Positions 22,001 to 30,429 of a stretch of DNA of 64,000 nt are shown in pieces. The stretch covers positions 5,452,480 through 5,516,479 of the forward strand of contig OZ004593.1 of assembly GCA_963924555.1 (NCBI GenBank). Reading direction: 5' to 3'. The translations under genes and the position numbers were made by a program. The notes under the pieces are model-generated. The model had not been told where the DNA came from, ran no database searches, and was given only the letters and a program-made list of their open reading frames with translations. Numbering within the stretch: position 1 is the first letter of the stretch; every line of letters starts with the position of its first letter. Source of the DNA: Crambe crambe (Eukaryota > Porifera > Demospongiae > Poecilosclerida > Crambeidae).

Positions 22001-23200
22001 TCAAAATCAGCAAGGTCTCAGTCTCGCCAGAAGAAAGTATGGCCGTTCAAATTCCACTCTGTGGATGAACAGTGGCAACGTACTGCTTGCCACTCACTGA
22101 ACATAATTTTTAAGCAAAAAAATACAATATTTCAGGGAAGTGGGGAAAGACCGCTGACACGTCCAGACATGAGAAGGGTGAAGAGAGTTAAGGGTGACGG
22201 AAATTGCATGTTCCGAGCCCTCTCTCTAGTGGTGACTGGGAGTGAAGACCAGCATCATGCCATTCGTACTAGAATAGTGGAGCACATGAGAAGTATTGCC
22301 CACCTCATGCTGGGACACATCAAGAGTCATACTGGTTTTAATACTTGCCAGAATATTGATGAGTACTTGCAGAAAAGCAAAATGGCTGAATGTAACACTT
22401 GGGGATCCGACATTGAATTACTGTGCTTTGCACACTTATGTAAAGTATGTGTGTTCTCTTATTCTACAGAATCAAGCAACTGGGACAGATATGGTCCCAA
22501 TAATGTTGACAGAACAATAACTGTAGATGTGACCGCAAAGTCCATATACCTGTTTCACCCTTCTGGCCATTATGATGTAGTGGGATCCACTCTAAAGCCT
22601 CCAAACTCTACACCAGACTGGTTGGAACAATCCAGAAACACTGAGGTATGGAATGATCTAAGGTTTCACTCTGTTGACTCAGAGTGGCAGTTGGAAGCTT
22701 GTAATTTACTAGGCTTGCCATTACACGGTCCAAATGGTGTGAGCCCAGGTGGCCCCAATTTAGCCATAACACGTCCTGCTTCTTATAAATCAATCCAAGG
22801 AGATGGTAATTGTCTGTTCAGATCCCTTTCATACCTAATAACAGGCTCATGTTGTCACTACAGAGAAGTCCGTGAAAGAATTATAGACCACATGCGAAAT
22901 GTATTTGAGCCGGTTTATGTTAGTGATTATTTAAGGAGCACTAACATGGACCAAGATGGGATTTGGGGGACTCATAATGAAATTACAACTCTCTCACATT
23001 TACTGAGAACCCCAATATATACTTTTGTGCCTGATTCACATAACTGGGTCAGAATAACTCCTGAGGCAATGGATCAGGACTTTATCATTCCAATGACGCA
23101 AAAGGCAATGTATTTAGAGAATCACAGGAATCATTTCAATGTGGTTATGACTGTGAAACCAATCCCTAATATTAGTAGTGACCCTATCAAAATAGATTAA
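16022..23200 (+). CDS. Helentron Rep-helicase with two OTU protease domains
   Basis: A single 2392-residue open frame. Residues ~30-165 are about ten 15-residue repeats (SQEYNRAHRQELK type). A Cys-rich patch follows (CCSC at ~586, CTYC at ~633). The Helitron-like Rep follows: the HUH motif is H1057-Y-H1059 in GAPHYHAVLW, and the paired tyrosines Y1198 and Y1202 (STYVSGYITKY) have the YxxxY spacing of Helitron nucleases. The PIF1/RecD-like helicase has Walker A GVGGTGKS (1513-1520), Walker B LLVIDEVS (D1600, E1601), and a C-terminal YGVTIHKCQG...VALSRVRS. Two OTU-type cysteine-protease domains end the protein: GDGNC with D2059/C2062 and H2183, then D2261/C2264 and H2371, each preceded by FHSVD..WQ..AC. 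Such proteins drive rolling-circle transposition in the nucleus; OTU domains are known in Helentrons. The frame is uninterrupted, so the copy may be recent or active. Confidence 0.93.
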   Translation: MPSKQQKRKVNRRETNKRYYQKKQQELKTKFQQYNIAHRQELIGKSQEYNRAHRQELKIRSQEYNRAHREELKVQSQEYNRAHRQELKSRSQEYNRAHRQELKSRSQEYNRAHRQELKLRSQEYNTAHRQELKLRSQEYNRAHRQELKLRSQEYNRAHTQKLKAKAHKYNRAHKKQLCAYYKQYYKINSTHIKTAQRHYYSVHEDKKIAAVRKYQLRNARKILKWARKYYAEHRARIGADRRRRYELTEPKPLTKQNYIREITQKLISNSHASRQMLQSFKDQHEKIALKMTAATSRRAASSIAATRLVNKVLQIRRHLAGSLLKMVRAINKLSISTESDLGEGSHCVHGEPYYYESSYVHNRPSIICIDEHGKYRLLDDKNTVEHVVPRSWKCNDTCRTLSQSDLSCIIEFKSAFNESLQKIRKVLDECDECPNSKYAKVIIVPANEPDSNVVHYNSVELKGHSLICHIGSDCKSKLRILRAASTHYPVLRSFLKCVYSALNSHKNIASLDEAVHRGDFNSLMRDFEITFDDLFSNEVNLSHELESSFATCVLRRPDLEKHLQIEHAKVMAKYKKELEDYPQNPCCSCNMLFCLKQGSKITFSTELGNVWPDLKDFILKDDPNASKKTLFICTYCRSYLRSNKMPPRCVLNGLQTSPIPRELSVLDELSKQLIQRAKAFQTIVRLGTYTNKVPSYNSLKACKGNMFFLPLPLDKTLETLDGVEGSLANPELYIIVNSKPTKGNVVWRSLVDVNQVKAAIKKLKECNWLYKDVCDESVDSAAKEVIEVVSNTSSTVLEKASSSDIAGFQCYTLRDMNDKLSTKDDLQQYKMLSVQEEPLSSTQRHLDTMCFPVLFPDGNFGKYHPRQVPVSHSEYDKSRLWNSDSRFRKDPQYVFYLLKEKESRELKAGVYNLLKTSKSIPTTVTNILQKVTASDQKLEANLSTMFQSIRGTKQYWYRRKGELMCMLRELGPQSLFLTFSCAEYESPDIAEYLKIVNNVPDKYSINKLCTEDPVSVSRQFSHKFHAFFQAFIVKGEVLGPVEHFYWKKEYQARGAPHYHAVLWIKGAPIIGKDDPDVVLSWIQERITCHIPDKENNPELHHMVTRYQLHKCSDYCRKKRKRGSVFLTTCKFGFPRPERESAVINNVDSSCKKFQKIYEIARAPSEVRVNDYNPLLLLNWGANMDIQFVGDRDMVVSTYVSGYITKYEHGHLQEQYEGITDDKSLCSKLFSIGRMVLKSRECGMHEAADHLSGDHLYEKSVAIQWVDVRMPHKRQRRVKTHAQLLKMESEDPDSENIFTHNFLSTYYPQRPDDLEDICLHDFIANYSWHETDHKGDRIYRKLNKPRLVNHKMFDPAKQENREDYYYSLILLFVPFRDEGALLRENETAEEAFNRLLPHSDDCSNYHRRLQTMLNAETKVRKINEARKAEIMKNLENKEHDNMQILGEAKHAMKDIQDMNQKMPDNLTLEQRENMLNADQKRVYDTIRNSLIHQKQHEEGQCLCDYKPFAMFVSGVGGTGKSFVIEAVKALVDSLWTSEGLKCAITAPTGLAAFNVGGVTIHRLFQLPIEHEGKEAGYWSLSKDAQKVMKTTLRSLKLLVIDEVSMVSSLNLTYVHMRMQEIFGEDHWFGGKNVLFVGDLLQLQPVNGNPVFEKMSRAAIVHKLGCIGSINIWKDCVRYDELTINERQKKDSQFSDILGKVRCGGLAKEILTILKERVINVPVVEKLVQLQESGKNPVCLFPTRKQCDVLNEEMLRNLESEVHVIPCADDVDETRSTAKWHQKAAKQLEKLNQDCNNTAGLEAVLKLAVGARVMLRRNIDVKAGLVNGAIGTVLGVFSERVSIKFDHLESTCDIEKIKGKFMVLKSYYVSRTQFPLILAYGVTIHKCQGLSLDCAIVDLSDKVFADGMAYVALSRVRSLNGLYLTAFDAQSIRVSKNCVAEVNRLRQLFRKDLPLYETPTACVSRKRKLTGTCDVEPQSKKICGPTTKKLQPEPKSKSARSQSRQKKVWPFKFHSVDEQWQRTACHSLNIIFKQKNTIFQGSGERPLTRPDMRRVKRVKGDGNCMFRALSLVVTGSEDQHHAIRTRIVEHMRSIAHLMLGHIKSHTGFNTCQNIDEYLQKSKMAECNTWGSDIELLCFAHLCKVCVFSYSTESSNWDRYGPNNVDRTITVDVTAKSIYLFHPSGHYDVVGSTLKPPNSTPDWLEQSRNTEVWNDLRFHSVDSEWQLEACNLLGLPLHGPNGVSPGGPNLAITRPASYKSIQGDGNCLFRSLSYLITGSCCHYREVRERIIDHMRNVFEPVYVSDYLRSTNMDQDGIWGTHNEITTLSHLLRTPIYTFVPDSHNWVRITPEAMDQDFIIPMTQKAMYLENHRNHFNVVMTVKPIPNISSDPIKID
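16112..16560 (+). repeat. In-frame 45-bp repeats in the Helentron N terminus
   Basis: Around ten tandem copies of a 45-bp unit (AGAGCTCATAGACAAGAATT core) encode a highly charged 15-residue repeat. The copies are almost identical at DNA level, so they are a recent expansion; a helical or DNA-contacting role is inference. Confidence 0.85.
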
Positions 23201-23340
23201 GACAAAAGAGATAATTATTCACTTAAAGCTTGAATAAATCAATGTGCTATGTACTTCTCTCCCAAGTGCAGGAGTAAATTGATGACTTTGAGAAGAGAGA
23301 GAACGATGAAAATCTCAAGTTCATCCTCGTATCCTTATTA

Positions 23341-23688
23341 AAGAGATATGCAACTGTTGTTGCAGTGTAATCAGTGGCAAGTAGACCTCAAATTGTAACA
23401 GTCACGTTTGTACATGCTGGGTGTTGTGTACCCAGCTCGTGACTTGCACATGCATCTAAGCATGTGTCAGGTGTTGTGTACCTGATTATGTCATGTTTGT
23501 ACATGCCAGGTGTTGTGTACCTGAGCTCATGACAAAAAAAAAGGCAATTTAAGAACTACACATTGCCACTGTTAATTATTATATAAGTTAAAATTAGCAT
23601 GGGTATGCCATGCTGACGAGTTGAAACAACAGTGAAACAAAACGATCCAAGATTAAAATCTGGGTCATTTTGTCCATGGCTCCCTGTT
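23341..23688 (+). mobile_element. ~350-bp hairpin-rich insert in the Helentron 3' flank
   Basis: The duplicated tail at 24025-24500 lacks this block: there CGTATCCTTATTA joins directly to ATGCTATTGTATG. Here the insert is bounded by TTA on both sides. It contains stem-loops at 23401-23443, 23447-23466, 23468-23484 and 23490-23533. Three have the same 7-nt loop GTTGTGT with stems CTGGGT/ACCCAG or CAGGT/ACCTG. It could be a small non-autonomous insertion in the upstream copy, or a deletion from the downstream copy. Confidence 0.6.
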
Positions 23689-24024
23689 AATGTTAGTGTA
23701 TGTATGTATGCTTTTGTCTACTTTATGCAGGTGTGATTCAACGACTATAACGGATAGAAAAAAGTTTTGAATGGGTATTTCCAACATATTTATTAATGCC
23801 CACCTAATGGCTAGGACCATAAATTGAAGGGGAGGCAGGGGGAAATGATCAGTTTTACACACTTAGCTAGAAAACTTATCCTGTTGCTACTATTGTTAGT
23901 ATCCATGGTTTCAGCAAAAAATTGTTTACCGTAGCATTAGGGAACATAAAATTTAAAGATTTAAAGATTTAAGGATTTACCATGTACAAAATGAGCTGTC
24001 TACGTACATTACAGCTAAGTATAA

Positions 24025-24510
24025 CTCCTGAGGCAATGGATTAGGACTTTATCATTCCAATAACACAAAAGGAATCACAGGAATCATTTCAATGTGGTTA
24101 TGACTGTGAAACCAATCCCTAATGCTAGTAGTGACCCTATCGAAATCGATTGACAGAAGAAATAATTGTTCACTTAAAGCTATGTACTTGAATAAATCAA
24201 TGTGCTATGTACTTCTCTCCCAAGTGCAGGAGTAAATTGATGACTTTGAGAAGAGAGAGAATGATGAAAACCTCAAGTTCATCCTCGTATCCTTATTAAT
24301 GCTATTGTATGTATGTATGTATCTAAATGCGATTCTACTACTATAACAGTGAATAGTATTTCTTAATGCCCACCTAGCTAATGGCTAGGACCTTAAATTG
24401 AAAGGGACGGTTAGTCTAACAGGATTGATCAGAAACCTCACTTGTAAAACTTATCCTGTTGTTAGTATCCATGGTTTGAAAAAAAAAAAATTGTTGCATT
24501 ACTATGGTTA
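24025..24510 (+). pseudogene. Duplicated 3' end of the Helentron gene
   Basis: ACTCCTGAGGCAATGGATTAG... repeats the last ~120 nt of the coding region and then the 3' flank (matches 23060-23925), with indels and an in-frame TAG. It shows a tandem duplication of the element's terminal region. The shared flank includes AGTAAATTGATGACTTTGAG and TGGCTAGGACC. 23690-24024 between the copies holds no gene. Confidence 0.8.
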
Positions 24511-24756
24511 CTGTTAAATTTTGGGTGTGTATCATTTGGAGTACTGGACAGTGTGGCTCAAACCACTACAATTATTCATGTATGGTAGTACTTGTACTAC
24601 AAGTATATTGTTCTCATTTACTGCTGGCCTGCTAGACTTAGTGACTCCATGGTAAAAATTAACCCTCTTATACCTACATGCAGGGGTTAACATGTATACT
24701 GAATGATTTCTATTTAAGCAAGCATGTTGTGCTAAATGTATCATTTCTGGCTAAAT

Positions 24757-25262
24757 ATGGACAACGAAGGTTAGTAGTTATTGGATCTACACATTTTCAA
24801 TTCTTCATGCTTTCTATATCAATATAGACTCAAATAATGAGAGCGGCAGCCATTCAGGTAAAATTAATAATTTGTTGTAGTTATCGTTTTCATTTAATTA
24901 CAGCATTGTTGTGTTTATTACATTGATCATTGCTTTTGTAGGAAACAAAGAAAATACTGAAAAAGAAGATCGAGAAATACCCCCAAAGAAAAAAAGTAAG
25001 TAGTATTCACCTTCTTCCATAATAGCTGCTTCACAAAATTGGAATCAAGTAGTTTGCAGATATTGGTTGAGGGGGAAATGTAAATTTGGTGAAAAATGTG
25101 TCTATAAACGTAAGTTTAAGGCTATAGCTGTCTCTATAATACTAATTTTCCTACTCTCTTTACCCTACAGATTCAGCTAGTTTCCCCAAAAAAAGAGCTG
25201 GAATAAAAAAAGAATATTACATATTTAAAAAAGTTGACAAACTAATAATAGAAAAAAAATAA
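24757..25262 (+). CDS. Small CCCH zinc-finger protein, five exons
   Basis: Exons 24757-24769, 24828-24857, 24942-24995, 25026-25109 and 25171-25262 join to a 90-residue frame ending in TAA. All four introns are phase 1 with GT..AG ends (donors GTTAGT, GTAAAA, GTAAGT, GTAAGT). The acidic/basic N-terminal half ends in PPKKK. The finger is CRYWLRGKCKFGEKCVYKH, spacing C-x7-C-x5-C-x3-H, with the final His codon split by the last intron. CCCH fingers of this type bind RNA or occur in Makorin-like proteins; no RING or other domain is present. The C terminus is Lys-rich (KKRAGIKKEYYIFKK). It starts just after the Helentron tail duplication, so it could be a host gene or transposon cargo. No transcript evidence is available here, but a fully consistent phase pattern around an intact finger is unlikely by chance. 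Confidence 0.75.
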
Positions 25263-25762
25263 GTATGTAGCTACAATTATTATAAAAAAATTATGTACAA
25301 TTATTAATCCATCGAAATGCTGTAGCACCTAGCTAGCTAGCTAGCAACAAGCATGGACATGCCTAGCTTAAAATGATTATGCAGAGAAGGAGAATACAGC
25401 TGGCCATGGCATGCACCAGCCAGCTAGCTTGCTAGCAATTGCGGAGGAGGGCAGTAGAGCTCTGTTGCACATGCGCCAAAAATTTGAAATTCCCGCGGAA
25501 TCTTGCAAAATGCTGAGTGTGCATTCTCTTGCTTGTGCCTTGAAAAATCTCACTCGAGAAGGTTAATTGTACACCAAAGGTAGTCACCAGTCAGCTCTTG
25601 AAGTCCAAATTCGAGTGTAATTTCAAAAGTTCAACAGTACGCATGCGTAGTAGTCAGTTTACGGGCCCGGGCTGTTGCAAAACTATGACGGTGTATGATA
25701 TCACAGCATGTAACTACGCGAATGAGCATGCGCTTAGAGCACTCTAAGAAAAAAGGATGGAA
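25263..25762. other. Gene-free spacer
   Basis: No exon recognised. It contains TAGCTAGC runs and, at 25440-25740, a more GC-rich stretch (GCATGCGCGT-type motifs, TTCCCGCGG) of unknown nature. Confidence 0.5.
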
Positions 25763-25997
25763 ACAAGTAAGTGCAAAAAATTTCCTCTAAATAAAAATGT
25801 TATGTAGGGATGGCTCTAAAATCTATGAATCGCAGCCTCGTATCGAAACAATCACTACATTTACAACTGCCAATAGCTAGCTGTAGGCAGTGGATGTAAA
25901 TGTAGTGATTGTTTCGATACGAGGCTGCGATTCATAGATTTTAGAGCCATCCCTACATAACATTTTTATTTAGAGGAAATTTTTTGCACTTACTTGT
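25763..25997. mobile_element. FB1 palindrome, diverged subtype
   Basis: A 235-bp inverted repeat with the usual ACAAGTAAGTGCAAAAAAT ends but a different internal arm (CGCAGCCTCGTATCGAAACA, ATCACTAC). The arms stay complementary, so both changed together. Confidence 0.85.
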
Positions 25998-26454
25998 AAT
26001 AATAATAATAATAAGGATAATAAATATAAGATCGACGTACCGGCTTACTGGCTATAGTCATCAAAATTCTGCTTTGGCCATCTGTTAGAGCGGCACCTAG
26101 AGGCTGATCTTTTGCTATTAGTTTTGACTAAGGCTCTACTTCACTATTCGAGCACTCGGAACACTAGCCAATCTTTCGACGCCATTTTGAAGCGCACGTC
26201 GGTAGGGGGCGGGGCTTATGGGCGGAGCCACGTAAGCTTCTCAGTTTAATCGTTTAGGTAGCTAATTTTATTCTTATCTGATGATGTTCCAGTCACTCCT
26301 TGCTGAATTACAGTACAGATGCTCATCTTATAGTAGTATTATAGCCAGTACTTGGCTGTAGTGTCTCAGTTGAAGTGACGGTCACTACTGCCATTCAATT
26401 CTTTACATACACAAACTTACATTCAACTTCAAGCAATAAGAAAAAAGGATGGAA
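25998..26454 (+). repeat. R600 dispersed repeat, inverted, shortened
   Basis: (TAA)n, then GATCGACGTACCGGCTTACT at 26030 through GGGGGCGGGGCTTATGGGCG, TGCTGAATTACAGTACAG and ACATTCAACTTCAAGC. The middle blocks are deleted relative to the 12391 copy. Confidence 0.8.
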
Positions 26455-26715
26455 ACAAGTGAGCGTAAAAAATTTCTTCTAAATAAAAAGGTTAAGTAGG
26501 GATAGCCAAAATCTAGCTGGGCTATAATAATGTACTGCAGCCTCATATGAAAACAATCCCTACTTTTACAACTGCCATAGCTAGCTATAGGTAGTGGATG
26601 TAGATGTAGGGATTGTTTTCATATGAGGCTGCAGTACATTATTATAGCCCAGCTAGATTTTAGGCTATCCCTACTTAACCTTTTTATTTAGAAGAAATTT
26701 TTTACGCTCACTTGT
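26455..26715. mobile_element. FB1 foldback palindrome
   Basis: A ~260-bp inverted repeat; the ends ACAAGTGAGCGTAAAAAAT and its complement are separated from the next FB1 by only TATTATT. Confidence 0.85.
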
Positions 26716-26722
26716 TATTATT

Positions 26723-26982
26723 ACAAGTGAGTGCAAAAAATTTCTTCTAAATAAAAAGGTTAAGTAGGGATAGCCTAAAATCTAGCTGGGCTATATAATG
26801 TACTGCAGCCTTGTATGAATGCAATCCCTACATTTACATCCACTACCTACAGATAGCTATAGCAGTTGTAAAAGTAGGGATTGTATTCATACAAGGCTGC
26901 AGTACATTATATAGCCCAGCTAGATTTTAGGCTATCCCTACTTAACCTTTTTATTTAGAAGAAATTTTTTGCACTCACTTGT
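26723..26982. mobile_element. FB1 foldback palindrome, adjacent to the previous one
   Basis: 260 bp, closest to the copy at 10384 (CATCCACTACCTA apex). Two palindromes back to back give four alternating arms over 530 bp. Confidence 0.85.
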
Positions 26983-27364
26983 TTCTATCCTTTTTTCTTA
27001 GTTCTTGAAGTTGAATATTAGTTTGTGTATGTATAAAAGAATTGAGGGTGAGCACTGTAATTCAGCAAGGACTGGAACATCATCAGATAAGAATAAATAG
27101 CTAGCTAAACGATTAAACTGAAGACCTAGCTAAGCTTAGCTAGCTAAACTTAAGAAGCTTACGTGGCTCCGCCCATAACCCCGCCCCCTACCGACATGCG
27201 CTTCAAAATGGCGTCGAAAGATTTAGCTAGTGTTCCGAGTGCTCGAATAGTGAAGTAGAGCCTTAGTAAAAACTAATAGCAAAAGATCAGCCTCTAAGTG
27301 CCGCTCTAACAGATGGCCAAAGCAGAATTTTGATGACTATAGCCAGTAAGCCGGTACGTCGATC

Positions 27365-27395
<31 letters not shown>

Positions 27396-27405
27396 CCTTA
27401 TTATT
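26983..27405 (-). repeat. R600 dispersed repeat, shortened, with R200 and (ATT)n
   Basis: Same left part as the copy at 10644 (AGTTTGTGTATGTATAAAAG) but without the P-like insertion, so it gives the empty-site arrangement ACGATTAAACTGAAGACC. R200 spans 27158-27365. Confidence 0.8.
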
Positions 27406-27659
27406 ACAAGTGAGCATAAAAAATTTCTTCTAAATAAAAAGTTAAGTAGGGATAGCCTAAAGTCTAACTGGCTGTATAATGTACTGCGGCCTCGTATGAA
27501 AACAATCCCTACATTTATATTCACTGCCTATAGCTACAGCTAGCTATGGGCCGTAGGGATTGTTTTCATACGAGGCCGCAGTACATTATACAGCCAGTTA
27601 GACTTTAGGCTATCCCTACTTAACTTTTTATTTAGAAGAAATTTTTTATGCTCACTTGT
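27406..27659. mobile_element. FB1 foldback palindrome
   Basis: ~254 bp; the apex is GGCCGTAGGGATTG with inner arms TGCGGCCTCGTATGAAAAC. The arms share the variant AGTCTAACTGGCTGTATAAT, again co-varying on both sides. Confidence 0.85.
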
Positions 27660-28223
27660 TTCTATTCTTTTTTTTTTTTTAGTGCTTGAAGTTGAAAGTA
27701 AGTTAAAGAATTGAGGGTGGCAGTATTGAGTGTCACTTGACTGAGAGTATGCAATGATTATTAATATTTGACATGAGGCTACAGTACAGTACTATAGTCT
27801 ATATAAAGCCAGCTCTACATAAACCTGTCTTTTTTTCTTTTGTAGGCACATACACAGTCTCTGGAAGAATTTATTTAGCTATTTTAGTTTTATTTATTAT
27901 TTAATATAAAACTTTACAGCAACAGCGATGTAAATGACATGTGCATGGCATAGTAAAGGGTAAAGTGAGCTGACTACATTACAGCCAAGTACTGGCTATA
28001 ATACCTCGTACCCAGGCCGCTTTTTTCGCGGCCTGGGTACGAGGCTAATACTACCTATAGGATGAGCATATGCAGATCATCAGATAAGAATAAATAGCTA
28101 GCTAAACGATTAAACTGAAGACCTAGTAGAGCTACCGAACTGCTGTAGCCAAAGTTCTTATACGTGGCCCCGCCCCCTACCGACGTGCGCTTCAAAATGG
28201 CGTAGAAAGATTAGCCGAGTGCT
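27660..28223 (-). repeat. R600 dispersed repeat, cut by the P-like element
   Basis: Contains the full left blocks, a short palindrome insertion at 28003 and a partial R200 that stops at CCGAGTGCTAT, where the 28216 element begins; R200 resumes at 30422. Confidence 0.8.
28003..28046. mobile_element. Short palindromic insertion (CCTCGTACCCAGGCCGC)
   Basis: Arms CCTCGTACCCAGGCCGC and GCGGCCTGGGTACGAGG are perfect complements around TTTTTTC. The paralogous R600 sequence without it reads GGCTATAATGCTACTATAGG. The insertion appears flanked by TAATAC on both sides, a possible target duplication. Confidence 0.75.
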
Positions 28224-30429
28224 ATAGATACTGTACATTAGGGATAGGAAACGCGCAAAATTTTTTCGGGCAATGACGTCACAGCGATGGAATTAGCTCG
28301 TTACGGTACCTGCATAGTAACGGTTATTTATGCGAGTAGGGAAGTTTTCGGTGGTCTAAGCTGTCTCCTCCGAAATTGATAACTGGAGGATTATCAATGT
28401 AAAAAGGTTCTAAATTCTAGTATTCATAGTCTGCTTTGAGGTTCTGCACGTACCATGCAACTGTGCATGCAAATTCTTAATGCTGAGGATAATACTTTGT
28501 GGGAATTTTTTGGATGATATTAAATAGACACAATAGTATAGGTATTTTCAACAGGCAGTTTCTACACAACTACATGCCATTATCCCATTTAGAATGATAG
28601 GTATTATGTTCATTGCTGGTTTTAGTGTTTTTCTTAGTGACATTCTAGACAGAGTTTGCGGGATTCTTTCTCAAGGCATATAAGTTTCTTCAATTTCCAT
28701 TTCTTATCATTATACATAGTAATGGTTACTACATGCCATAAATATAAGGAATCTTTGTTTGGTATAAACAGAAGCAAGTAATGGGGAAGCGAAAATTACG
28801 CCTCAAGGTTGAAAAAAACGAAGAAAGAAAGACAGCAGAGTACATCATCGGGCCCAAAGGGCGCCCACCAAAGAAGGGTACAAAACGTTATGGAGATTAT
28901 AAGCAGAGAGTAAGTGGTACTCTATGATCATAGGTACCTAAAAAATAATGTCAACTCCTGTGTATAGGTGAATATGAAATTGGCTTCCATAAAACAGCGC
29001 ATAACTCTCCCTTGTTCAGAATGGAAGGATGTCTCACCACTCACGAATGAATGCATTACTTTCTGTAAAATGTCTGCTGAATGTACTATGATGAAAAACT
29101 GCCTTACCATCAAAAGTGATAGCTCTTGGACTGTTCATGTGTATGGACAGAAAATTCAACCTCACTGTTGCAGAGCACTTGATACAGTTCCATCTAGGGT
29201 TGACCACAACTCGATATCATCATTATTAGAAATTCTTGACAATTCAACATTATGCCATGGTAATGAAAATAGGAAGTTTGTAGATATGATTGCTAAGCGT
29301 GAAGAGAAGAATGTTGTCTCATCAGATGGTAGAGTAGTGGCATATCTAAATAACACCAAGGTAAGACACCATACAAGTGTACTGCATTTAACAGTGCTAT
29401 GTAATAATGTGTATTGCATGACAGGCACTCCCGGCTACAGTTAGAACCACTTTGTGTGAAGTTATCCTGATCACTGGAAAGAGATGTAATGTTTGCACTT
29501 CATATAGGAGCAACCTTAGAGCAATGCACTATCGTGCACACACTGTATCCACTATGTCACCTTCTGTGCATGCTTCTACCTCAAGTCACACTAACATGCG
29601 ATATCTGAATACACCTCAGAAATTCAAGCGATATAGAGGCTTAAAGGCTAGATGTGTTGCAGCAGAAAAGAAAGTGAAAAGGCTCAAAGAGAGCATAAGT
29701 AAATTGATTACATCAAGCAGCATTGAAGTGGACAACAATCTAAACCATGATCTATCCAAAATAATGCATGATAACCAGGCAAAATCATTAAAGATTTTCC
29801 AGAAGATTCATTCCAACGTCTATTTTGGAACCAGCAAATGCAATCTCTTTCAGTGAAGAATGATAGACAGTTGAGGTGGCATCCTATGATTATAAAATGG
29901 TGTCTTCATCTAAAGATGATTTCATCTGCAGCGTATCATGCTATGAGATCATCAGGCTTTATCAAGTTACCATCTGAACGCACTTTGAGAGATTATACTC
30001 ATCTTATTAAGGCAGCTACTGGTATTCAACCAGAAGTCAGTGTCCAGCTTATGAAGGAAGCCAAAGTGAAGGATTTGGAAGAATGGCAAAAATATGTTGC
30101 AGTTGTATTTGATGAAATAAAAATTAAGGAGGACCTAGTCTATAACAAACACACATATGAGATTATTGGATTCATTGATTTGGGTGATGTGAACAATCAA
30201 CTGAAGTGTATCCAGAAGGTACTCTGGGCTTTCAAGAATTAAAGAAATTACTTTCTTGACCTTATTCATTATTTTGCGAGCATATAATTCCGGGAGTAGA
30301 CAATTTCTCTTAGCAACAACATTAATTATTATTATCACGTGAGCATAACGCGGATGATCAAAAATAGAATCAATTAATTGCGCGCATTTCCTATCCCTAC
30401 TCATGTATGTACAGTATCTATGGTGCTAT
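28216..30429 (+). mobile_element. P-like DNA transposon, 2.2 kb, internally deleted
   Basis: The TIRs are AGATACTGTACAT, TAGGGATAGGAAACGCG at the left and the complement of ATAGATACTGTACAT..., TAGGGATAGGAAATGCG at the right. The flanks GTGCTAT (left) and GTGCTAT (right) match over 7 nt, 7 of 8 if the next base is counted, consistent with the 8-bp duplication of P elements. It is inserted in R200. It encodes the N-terminal half of a transposase (28781-30242); the C-terminal part is missing before the right TIR. Confidence 0.8.
28781..30242 (+). pseudogene. P-like transposase, N-terminal half, frameshifted and truncated
   Basis: Exons 28781-28909, 28968-29360 and from 29425 join in phase 0. 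Exon 1 gives a basic start (MGKRKLRLK...GPKGRPPKKG). Exon 2 is Cys-containing, with no clear THAP signature. Exon 3 has RCNVCTSYRSNLRAMHYR and a Lys-rich helical stretch. The reading then shifts one frame at about 29791 (AAAG run). In the new frame come FWNQQ, RWHPMIIKWCLHLKMIS, LPSERTLRDYTH, then VVFDEIKIKEDLVY and IIGFIDLGDVN. These are hallmarks of the P-element/THAP9-like RNase-H transposase core, with the first catalytic Asp likely in FDE. The frame ends at 30242 with the rest of the catalytic region absent. Function is therefore lost. Confidence 0.82.
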
